Below, one piece after another: positions 1-4,685 of a DNA stretch of 6,103 nt (positions are counted from its first letter, which is position 1; each line of letters starts with the position of its first letter). A program made the position numbers and the translations under genes. The notes under the pieces are model-generated. The model was not told the DNA's origin. It ran no database searches and was given only the letters and a program-made list of their open reading frames with translations. Source of the DNA: an uncultured Bacilli bacterium (GTDB lineage Bacteria > Bacillota_I > Bacilli_A > RF39 > UBA660); contig CANPYA010000075.1 of NCBI GenBank assembly GCA_947587565.1, positions 1 to 6,103 on the forward strand, given 5' to 3'.

Positions 1-287
1 GATAACATCTTACGATTAATTTCAATACCAGCTTTATCTAAACCATTAATAAATTTAGAATAACTAATATCATTCATTCTACAAGCAGCATTAATTCTTG
101 TAATCCATAACTTCCGGAAATTTCTTTTATTTTGTCTTCTATCTCTAAAAGCATAATCTCCACTATGGAATAATTGTTCTTGAGCTGTTTTATATAATCT
201 ATGTTTACTACCAAAATAACCTTTAGCTTGTTTTAAAACTTTTCTTCTTCTATTTTTGGATACATTTCCACCTTTAACTCTTGCCAT
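1..287 (-). CDS. rplT: 50S ribosomal protein L20, 3' end cut by window edge
   Basis: L20 is a primary 23S rRNA binding protein needed early in 50S assembly, and in many Bacillota it also represses its own operon. The visible 95 codons begin MARVKGGNVSKNRRRKVLKQ and continue with the family signatures AKGYFGSKHRLYK (about residues 21-33), YAFRDRRQNKRNFRKLWITR (about 45-64) and GIEINRKML at the edge. L20 is usually 115-120 residues, so about 20-25 C-terminal residues lie outside. The start ATG (287-285) has a strong SD, AGGGGG at 300-295, with 7 bases of spacing; this SD overlaps the TAG stop of rpmI (301-299), which suggests translational coupling. It is the third gene of infC-rpmI-rplT. The family assignment is essentially certain. 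Confidence 0.97.
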   Translation of the reverse strand, partial: MARVKGGNVSKNRRRKVLKQAKGYFGSKHRLYKTAQEQLFHSGDYAFRDRRQNKRNFRKLWITRINAACRMNDISYSKFINGLDKAGIEINRKML

Positions 288-298
288 TATTTATCCCC

Positions 299-490
299 CT
301 ATCTAATAACAGATTTTAATCTGCTAGCTTCTCCTTTTCCTAAAGTTCCTTTATTTCTTCTTTGACGAACAGCTTTAGCAGAATCCTTACTTGTTTTATG
401 GTTACCATTACCTTTTTTATAAGTTAATGTACCATTCTTTTTTACTTTAAATACTTTACTACTGGCTTTATGTGTTTTTTGTTTTCCCAT
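299..490 (-). CDS. rpmI: 50S ribosomal protein L35
   Basis: L35 is a small, highly basic 50S subunit protein. The 63-residue product has the usual family length and signature: MGKQKTHKASSKVFKV at the N-terminus, where the family norm is K-x-KTHKxxxKRFKV, a Gly/Lys-rich middle, and RLKSVI near the end. The start ATG (490-488) is preceded by the SD AAGGAGA (GGAG at 503-500, 9 bases before the ATG). It lies 22 bases after the infC stop, and its own TAG stop overlaps the SD of rplT. The order infC-rpmI-rplT is the conserved bacterial one. Nothing in the gene looks odd; its expression should follow the leader regulation upstream of infC. Confidence 0.96.
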   Translation of the reverse strand: MGKQKTHKASSKVFKVKKNGTLTYKKGNGNHKTSKDSAKAVRQRRNKGTLGKGEASRLKSVIR

Positions 491-512
491 AAATATTCTC
501 TCCTTCTACTTC

Positions 513-1034
513 CTATTTTTTTGGCGCTATTAATAAAGACATTTGTTTACCTTCTAATTTAGGTTCGACTTCAATTTGACCAAATTCTTCTAAACTTTGA
601 GCAAAATTTAATAAGACATCCCGACCTAATTCCGTATGGGCCATTTCTCTTCCTTTAAATCTAATAAAGGCTTTAATTTTATGACCTTTCTTTAAATATT
701 CAGCCGCATTTTTCTTTCTAGTTTCAAAATCATGAACATCAATTCTTACCGAAAGACGGTATTCTTTAACTTCCTTATTGCTTTCTCTTTGTTTCTTTTG
801 GGCTTCTTTTAATTTCTTTTGTTTCTCATAACGGAATTTATTATAATCCATTATTTTAGCTACTGCTGGTGTCGAATTTTCACTCATTAAAACTAAATCT
901 AATCCGGCATAACTCGCTAAAGTTTTCGCATCTTCAATATTTTTAATGCCCATTTTTTCGCCATTTGGTCCAATTACCATAACTTGTGCTACTCTAATTT
1001 CATCATTAATTGGTAGCTCTTCTGTCTTTGCTAT
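513..1034 (-). CDS. infC: Translation initiation factor IF-3, probable AUA start
   Basis: IF3 binds the 30S subunit, blocks premature joining of 50S and proofreads the start codon and initiator tRNA. The sequence shows the N-domain (ELPINDEIRVAQVMVIGPNG, then TLASYAGLDLVLMSENSTPA and AKIMDYNKFRYE), a Lys-rich linker (about residues 70-93), and the C-domain (KEYRLSVRIDVHDFETRKKN, HKIKAFIRFKGREMAHTELG). I place the start at ATA (1034-1032), giving 173 residues. A perfect SD, GGAGGT (1047-1042), lies 7 bases upstream of it. The in-frame ATG at 1049-1047 overlaps that SD and has no SD of its own. Rare AUU, AUA or AUC starts are known for infC and allow IF3 to repress its own translation. It is the first gene of infC-rpmI-rplT. 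If ATG 1049 were used, the protein would be 178 residues. Confidence 0.95.
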   Translation of the reverse strand: MAKTEELPINDEIRVAQVMVIGPNGEKMGIKNIEDAKTLASYAGLDLVLMSENSTPAVAKIMDYNKFRYEKQKKLKEAQKKQRESNKEVKEYRLSVRIDVHDFETRKKNAAEYLKKGHKIKAFIRFKGREMAHTELGRDVLLNFAQSLEEFGQIEVEPKLEGKQMSLLIAPKK

Positions 1035-1169
1035 AAAAAGCACCTCCATATAAATTAAAAAGTGAGTATATTTATACCCACTTAAAAACCTTAAATTATT
1101 TTTTATTTTGGCTTTTAACCTATTACTATGCGTAATCAGGTGGATATAAATCGCTTTCCTTTTTAAAAC
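1035..1169 (-). promoter_or_regulatory. infC-rpmI-rplT leader RNA, L20-type transcription attenuator
   Basis: The untranslated leader contains two mutually exclusive structures that can be read by eye. The terminator hairpin uses 1083-1073 paired with 1070-1060. The alternative long-range antiterminator pairs TTTATATCCAC (1150-1140) with GTGGGTATAAA (1081-1071), which is 11 base pairs including one G-U. The antiterminator would sequester the 5' arm of the terminator. Between its arms lies a local hairpin, CCT-G-ATTA / TAAT-AGG (1140-1119), with one bulged G. In Bacillus subtilis the same operon is controlled by L20 binding a leader that mimics its 23S rRNA site and favours termination. L20 as the ligand here is inferred from gene content and architecture, not from a recognised binding-site sequence. 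Confidence 0.78.
1057..1083 (-). terminator. Intrinsic terminator/attenuator upstream of infC
   Basis: The hairpin is AAGTGGGTATA (1083-1073) with TATACTCACTT (1070-1060), fully complementary apart from one G-U pair, with a tiny apical loop. It is followed by a run of five T (1061-1057). It sits between the promoter and the infC SD, so it must be conditional for the operon to be expressed. The upstream strand 1150-1140 can compete for its 5' arm. It may also stop read-through from the thrS-lipoprotein transcript, for which I see no other terminator. Confidence 0.8.
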
Positions 1170-1175
1170 ACTAAT

Positions 1176-1205
1176 AGTTTATCACTACATTATATGCTTT
1201 GTCAA
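1176..1205 (-). promoter_or_regulatory. SigA-type promoter of infC-rpmI-rplT
   Basis: A perfect -35 TTGACA (1205-1200) is followed after 18 bases by TAAACT (1181-1176), which carries an extended -10 TG one base upstream (TGA before TAAACT). The predicted transcription start is near 1169. The -35 begins only 6 bases past the lipoprotein stop codon. A TATAAT at 1194-1189 sits too close to this -35 to be its partner. Confidence 0.72.
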
Positions 1206-1211
1206 GCCTTT

Positions 1212-1733
1212 TTAATAATGAACGATGACAACGCCATCTTCTCTATCACTATGTTCAGGATCATAGATATTATAAGATACCCCATACCAGGTGGTACCAC
1301 AAGAATCAACTATTTCATCACAATTAACTGTAAATACTCGATCATCAACATTATCAGTAATATCAAAGAAGGCTGTGTTTTGCGATTCTTTTGTACATTC
1401 ATCTAAAGTTTCATAAACATATTTATAAGCTTCAGAAAACTTTTTAGGAGTACATTTTTCTGTAGTCGTATCTTCTTGCTTACTAGTATTTTCATTTTTG
1501 TTTGTGTTTGTATTTGTGTTGGTGTTGGTATTTTCTTCTTTGTTTGTATCTTCTTGCTTTATTACATCTTCTTCATTATTTTCATTTTCTTCTTTACTTG
1601 TGTCTTCTTCTGTATTTATACTTTCTACTTTATCAGAATTTTTAAGTTCTGTTTTTTGACCACAAGCAGTTAAAGCAGTTAAACATATTAAACAAAATAG
1701 TAACATTATAATTTTTTTCATATTATTTTTCAT
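1212..1733 (-). CDS. Putative small secreted lipoprotein of unknown function
   Basis: The family is not recognised. From the ATG at 1733-1731 the product has 173 residues: a type II signal peptide (MKNNMKKI, a hydrophobic core, then lipobox L-T-A-C with the lipidated Cys at residue 24); a long Asp/Glu/Asn/Thr/Lys-rich linker (about 25-93) containing five Asn-Thr pairs; and a C-terminal portion (about 94-173) with four Cys at 94, 113, 138 and 145 plus aromatic residues (TTWYGVSYNIYDP). This suggests a small membrane-anchored domain on a disordered spacer, possibly with two disulfides; that is inference. I chose this start because GAGG lies 6 bases upstream of it. The ATG four codons earlier (1745) overlaps the thrS TGA but has no SD. 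The gene follows thrS directly and probably shares its transcript. Confidence 0.72.
   Translation of the reverse strand: MKNNMKKIIMLLFCLICLTALTACGQKTELKNSDKVESINTEEDTSKEENENNEEDVIKQEDTNKEENTNTNTNTNTNKNENTSKQEDTTTEKCTPKKFSEAYKYVYETLDECTKESQNTAFFDITDNVDDRVFTVNCDEIVDSCGTTWYGVSYNIYDPEHSDREDGVVIVHY
1503..1532 (-). repeat. Hexanucleotide coding repeat, Asn-Thr x5
   Basis: Five degenerate six-base units (AAY ACM on the coding strand) encode five consecutive Asn-Thr pairs in the lipoprotein linker. Because each unit is two codons, gain or loss of units would lengthen or shorten the linker without breaking the reading frame. The units differ at third positions, so slippage is less likely than in a perfect repeat. 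Confidence 0.7.
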
Positions 1734-1741
1734 CTTAAACC

Positions 1742-3472
1742 TCATTTCTTATTATTAATTCTATTAGTTACATAATCTTTAAATTCATCTAAACTAACTG
1801 TCTTAGTTTCTTCACTGCCTAGAAGACGATAACTAACAGTATTGCTATCTACTTCTTTTTGACCAATAATTAAAGTAATCGGAATTTTTTTAGCGACACT
1901 TTCTCTTAATTTATAACCTAATTTTTCATTCCGGTCATCAAGAGATACGCGATAGTCACTCAATTGCTCTTGTAATTTTTTAGCATATTCTAAATGATAT
2001 TCATTATTAACTGGAATAATATTTATTTGGACTGGTGAAAGCCATAATGGGAAAGCCCCCGCATAATGTTCAATTAAAATACCAATAAATCTTTCGATTG
2101 AGCCATAAATTACTCTATGAAGCATAACCGGTCTTTTTTTAGAGCCATCACTATCAACATAAGTTAAATCAAATCTTTCTGGTAAATTCATATCAAGTTG
2201 AATTGTTCCACATTGCCATACTCTACCTAATGAATCTTTAATATGGAAATCTAATTTTGGTCCATAGAAAGCGCCATCACCCGGATTAATTTTACAATCG
2301 TGTCCGGCCGCATGACAAGCATCTTCTAAAGCCTTTTCACTTTTATTCCAAATTTCAATATCCCCAATAAATTTTTCTTCGGGTCTTGTTGATAATTCAA
2401 TATCATAAGTTAAACCAAATACTTTATACATTCGGTCAATAAAATTAATAAGTCTTACCACTTCTTCTTCAATTTGGTCTTCCCGCATAAAGATATGGGC
2501 ATCATCTTGAGTAAATGTTCTAACTCTAAACAAACCATTTAAAGCCCCACTCGCTTCATGACGATGTACTTGACCAAGTTCGCCAATCCTTAAAGGTAAA
2601 TCTTTATAAGAATGCAAAGAATTTTTATAAACAAGCATCCCACCAGGACAATTCATTGGTTTAATCGCAAAAGTTTTTTCATCAATTTCACTTGTATACA
2701 TATTTTCCCGATAATTATACCAATGACCTGATAATTCCCATAATTCTTTATTTAACATAATTGGGGTTTTAATAAATTCATAACCTTCTTTAGCGTGTTC
2801 TTTATACCAGAAGTTCTCAAGCTCATTTCTTACAATCATGCCATTAGGTAAGAAGAATGGAAAACCCGGACCATATTCACTAATCATAAATAAGTCTAAT
2901 TCTTTACCTAATTTTTTATGATCTCTTTTTTTAGCTTCTTCTAAGAAATTTAAGTATTCATTTAAATCTTCTTCTTTATCAAAACAAATACCATATATTC
3001 TTTGAAGCATCTTATTGTTTTTATCGCCTTTCCAATAAGCTCCACTAAACTTAAGTAATTTGAAATATTTTAACTCTTTTACAGTATCTACATGAGGTCC
3101 TCGGCATAGGTCTGTAAAGTCCCCTTGGGTATAGCAAGAGATAACTGTCTCATTTTCATCCATTCGACTAATTAAATCTATTTTATAAGGATCATCTTTA
3201 AACATTTCTAAAGCTTCATCTTTACTTATCTCATGCCGAACTATTCTCTTACCATCCTTACTGATTTTTTTCATTTCTTTTTCAATTTTGACGATATCTT
3301 CATCAGTTATAACTTTATCTCCTAAATCGATATCATAGTAAAAACCATCTTCAATAACGGGTCCAACCCAAAATTTAGCCTCCGGATATAAATGTTTAAC
3401 AGCTTGGGCTAAAAGATGGGCACAACTATGATTTAATTTACTTAATCTTTCATCTTCTTTAATATTGATCAT
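1742..3472 (-). CDS. thrS: Threonyl-tRNA synthetase, TGS-less form
   Basis: This class II synthetase charges tRNA-Thr with threonine using ATP. In the 576-residue product, the editing domain has HSCAH (H15, H19) and CRGPH (C123, H127). The catalytic core (about 180-475) has the zinc ligands C275 in NCPGGM, H326 in TQDDAHIF and H452 in MLHRVIYGS; motif 2 is RHEASGALNGLFRVRTF (304-320) and motif 3 includes ERFIGILIEHYAG. The anticodon-binding domain spans about 478-576. Bacterial ThrRS usually has about 640 residues with an N-terminal TGS domain. Here the protein starts directly at the editing domain, as in some Mollicutes. The start ATG has SD AAAGGAGG (3487-3480) with 7 bases of spacing, and overlaps the upstream stop as ATGA. 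It is expected to be under control of the T-box leader at about 4120-4317. Confidence 0.97.
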   Translation of the reverse strand: MINIKEDERLSKLNHSCAHLLAQAVKHLYPEAKFWVGPVIEDGFYYDIDLGDKVITDEDIVKIEKEMKKISKDGKRIVRHEISKDEALEMFKDDPYKIDLISRMDENETVISCYTQGDFTDLCRGPHVDTVKELKYFKLLKFSGAYWKGDKNNKMLQRIYGICFDKEEDLNEYLNFLEEAKKRDHKKLGKELDLFMISEYGPGFPFFLPNGMIVRNELENFWYKEHAKEGYEFIKTPIMLNKELWELSGHWYNYRENMYTSEIDEKTFAIKPMNCPGGMLVYKNSLHSYKDLPLRIGELGQVHRHEASGALNGLFRVRTFTQDDAHIFMREDQIEEEVVRLINFIDRMYKVFGLTYDIELSTRPEEKFIGDIEIWNKSEKALEDACHAAGHDCKINPGDGAFYGPKLDFHIKDSLGRVWQCGTIQLDMNLPERFDLTYVDSDGSKKRPVMLHRVIYGSIERFIGILIEHYAGAFPLWLSPVQINIIPVNNEYHLEYAKKLQEQLSDYRVSLDDRNEKLGYKLRESVAKKIPITLIIGQKEVDSNTVSYRLLGSEETKTVSLDEFKDYVTNRINNKK

Positions 3473-4098
3473 TTTTCTTCCTCCTTTATATATATTCTAA
3501 CATCAATATTTTGATTAATTAATTTTTTAAATTCTTCTCCTAAAGTAATACTTCCCACGATACTACCATAATGAATAGGTATTGCTACCTTAGGTTTTAA
3601 TTTATTTATATATTCGACCGCCTCTTCCACATCCATTGTATAAGTTCCCCCAATAGGAATGAAACAATAATCGACATCTAAATTAAGATTTTCTTCTAAA
3701 GCATCCGTATCACCCATTATATAATATTTTTGCTTGTCTAACTCAATTATGTAACCAACATAACCTTTTTCCTTAGGATGAAATCTTTTTTCCAAGTTAT
3801 ATGTTGGTCTAGTTGAAAACACAAAATCATCCGTTCGATATTCTTGATTTGGTTCCACTATAATAACATTACTTGTAATGTTTTGAGCATCAGTTGCGAG
3901 TACCTTGGGAACCACTAAAGTTGTTTTATCTTGCATTACTTTTTGAATAGATTCAATATCATAATGATCATAATGGTCATGGGTAATAAAAATATAATCG
4001 GCATCATGATAATCTTTATCTATTTTAAAAGGATCAAAATAAATAGTTATCTTCCCCTGTAATTTAATCGCCGACTGTCTAAAAACTTCTATTTGCAT
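3469..4098 (-). CDS. MBL-fold metallo-hydrolase, COG2220/UlaG-like
   Basis: This is a predicted cytoplasmic metal-dependent hydrolase of the metallo-beta-lactamase fold; the substrate is unknown. In the 209-residue protein the metal-binding motif is THDHYDHYD (H40, H42, D44, H45), with further conserved elements FHPKEKGYVGYIIE (about 106-119), GDTD (129-132), PIGGTYTMDVEEA (148-160) and IPIHYGS (173-179, H176). These match the compact COG2220 class, not RNase Z or RNase J, which are larger. The start is ATG 4098-4096 with SD AAGGAAG at 4110-4104. A longer in-frame ATG at 4140 falls inside the T-box terminator stem and is rejected. The C-terminal KEEEK codons supply the thrS SD, and the stop overlaps the thrS start as ATGA. 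It is the first gene after the T-box, so it should rise when charged tRNA-Thr is scarce. Confidence 0.88.
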   Translation of the reverse strand: MQIEVFRQSAIKLQGKITIYFDPFKIDKDYHDADYIFITHDHYDHYDIESIQKVMQDKTTLVVPKVLATDAQNITSNVIIVEPNQEYRTDDFVFSTRPTYNLEKRFHPKEKGYVGYIIELDKQKYYIMGDTDALEENLNLDVDYCFIPIGGTYTMDVEEAVEYINKLKPKVAIPIHYGSIVGSITLGEEFKKLINQNIDVRIYIKEEEK

Positions 4099-4119
4099 AA
4101 ATACTTCCTTTCTAAAAAT

Positions 4120-4155
4120 AAAAAAACACACTATTTGCAAGGAGCAAATAATGCG
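4120..4155 (-). terminator. T-box terminator hairpin
   Basis: The stem pairs 4155-4144 (CGCATTATTTGC) with 4138-4127 (GCAAATAGTGTG) over 12 positions including two G-U pairs, with loop TCCTT (4143-4139) and a run of seven T (4126-4120). Its 5' arm contains the 3' part of the T-box element, so antiterminator and terminator exclude each other, as expected for this riboregulator. Confidence 0.88.
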
Positions 4156-4317
4156 GTACCATCCTTATTTTAACTTAATTTAGATAACGGCCTCTAGACC
4201 GGAGTGGATTAGACTCTCTCAAGAATAGTAACTATTAATCTGTTTGTTAATTTCCACCAACCATTAACTCTCTTAAAAACCATTAATTAATAATCTCGTT
4301 TCTCTTCATCGATTTGC
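4120..4317 (-). promoter_or_regulatory. T-box leader, probably tRNA-Thr specific
   Basis: T-box leaders sense uncharged tRNA by pairing with its anticodon and 3' end, which favours an antiterminator. The conserved T-box element is visible at 4169-4152: it reads AATAAGGATGGTACCGCA against AANNAGGNUGGNACCGCG. Stem I is readable: TATTAATT pairs with GATTAATA (4240-4233), and a distal hairpin GTTAAT/ATTAAC encloses GGTTGGTGGAA. The internal loop after GATTAATA reads GTTACTA, placing ACT (4229-4227), a Thr codon followed by a purine, as the specifier. Stem III is CGGTC-TAGA-GGCCG (4201-4188). The UGGU of the T-box would pair with an ACCA 3' end. Position upstream of thrS supports Thr. The T-box call is very strong; the exact specifier is good but made by eye. 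Confidence 0.93.
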
Positions 4318-4323
4318 ATATTA

Positions 4324-4352
4324 ATTTTATCACGCATTTTCTTTATTTGCAA
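4324..4352 (-). promoter_or_regulatory. Promoter of the T-box/hydrolase/thrS operon
   Basis: The -35 is TTGCAA (4352-4347), the spacer is 17 bases and the -10 is TAAAAT (4329-4324) with an extended -10 TG (TGA before it). The start of transcription should be near 4317, just before the T-box Stem I. The -35 abuts the yidD stop codon (4355-4353). Confidence 0.75.
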
Positions 4353-4571
4353 TCACTTTTTCTTACTCGGCACCAAATCAATTCCGCCTTTACTAAAAGG
4401 ATTACATTTTAAAATTCGTTTAATACTTAAAAACGTTCCCTTAAATGAACCATATTCCGTAATAGCCTCTTTAGCATATTCCGAACAAGTCGGATAATAT
4501 TTGCACATGCTATGCGTACTTAAAGGCAGGCTTTGATACCAATTAATTAATTTCAATAACAATTTTTTCAT
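4353..4571 (-). CDS. yidD: YidD membrane protein insertion efficiency factor
   Basis: YidD is a small membrane-associated protein that helps YidC-dependent insertion of proteins into the inner membrane. The 72-residue product has the whole family signature: MKKLLLKLINWYQ amphipathic N-terminus, CKYYPTCSEYAKEAI (residues 23-37, with C23 and C29), YGSFKG, KRILKCNPFSKGGIDLVP (51-68, with C56) and a Lys-rich end. Length is typical. The gene usually sits between rnpA and yidC; here it stands alone, divergent from a DNA polymerase gene. No SD precedes the ATG, and an extended -10 promoter places transcription start at the ATG itself, so the mRNA is probably leaderless. Its TGA stop is directly followed by the promoter of the T-box operon, with no separate terminator visible. 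Confidence 0.95.
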   Translation of the reverse strand: MKKLLLKLINWYQSLPLSTHSMCKYYPTCSEYAKEAITEYGSFKGTFLSIKRILKCNPFSKGGIDLVPSKKK

Positions 4572-4577
4572 AACTAA

Positions 4578-4606
4578 AGTATACCACCAAATAATAAAAT
4601 TACCAA
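4578..4606 (-). promoter_or_regulatory. yidD promoter, predicts leaderless mRNA
   Basis: The -35 is TTGGTA (4606-4601), the spacer is 17 bases, and the -10 is TATACT (4583-4578) with an extended -10 TG (TGG before it). Counting seven bases from the last -10 base gives +1 at 4571, which is the A of the yidD start codon. No alternative promoter further upstream with an SD-bearing leader is visible. Confidence 0.7.
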
Positions 4607-4615
4607 TAATAGGTA

Positions 4616-4644
4616 TTGCATTTTTTTCTTATTTATTATATATT
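4616..4644 (+). promoter_or_regulatory. Promoter of the Y-family polymerase gene
   Basis: The -35 TTGCAT (4616-4621) is weak, the spacer is 17 bases and the -10 TATATT (4639-4644) is good. Predicted transcription start is about 4651, immediately before a LexA-box-like sequence. The promoter is back to back with that of yidD. The surrounding T/A-rich sequence makes a chance match possible. Confidence 0.5.
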
Positions 4645-4652
4645 TTATTTAG

Positions 4653-4666
4653 CAAACAAATATTCG
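4653..4666 (+). promoter_or_regulatory. LexA/DinR-box-like operator
   Basis: CAAACAAATATTCG matches the Bacillota LexA (DinR) consensus CGAACNNNNGTTCG at 8 of 10 defined bases. It starts two bases past the predicted transcription start of the polymerase gene, a position where a bound repressor would block transcription. Polymerases of this family are commonly SOS-induced, which supports the reading, but the site is imperfect. Confidence 0.5.
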
Positions 4667-4685
4667 AAGTAAGGAGATGATTAAA

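Noticed and set aside
1189..1194. Perfect TATAAT on the minus strand near the infC promoter
   Set aside because: It is only 5 bases from the TTGACA, and no good -35 lies 17 bases upstream of it; the extended -10 at 1181-1176 fits better.
1196..1216. Plus-strand GCTT-TGTC-AAGC hairpin followed by CTTTTT
   Set aside because: The stem is only 4 bp and no plus-strand gene ends there; it overlaps the -35 of the infC promoter by chance.
1194..1406. Plus-strand 70-codon open frame
   Set aside because: It lies antisense to the lipoprotein 3' end and the infC promoter, has no SD and resembles no known protein.
1476..1673. Plus-strand 65-codon open frame rich in Phe, Ile and Cys
   Set aside because: It is the antisense of the low-complexity Glu/Asn/Thr/Lys linker of the lipoprotein gene, with no SD; its hydrophobic look comes only from reversing A-rich codons.
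4096..4140. ATG at 4140 as the hydrolase start
   Set aside because: It would place the first codons in the T-box terminator loop and poly-T tract and encode an odd MQIVCFFIF leader; ATG 4098 has an SD and matches the family N-terminus.
4601..4615. Imperfect inverted repeat TACC-AATAATA-GGTA between the divergent genes
   Set aside because: The arms are only four bases in an AT-rich spacer; it overlaps the yidD -35 but is too short to support as an operator.
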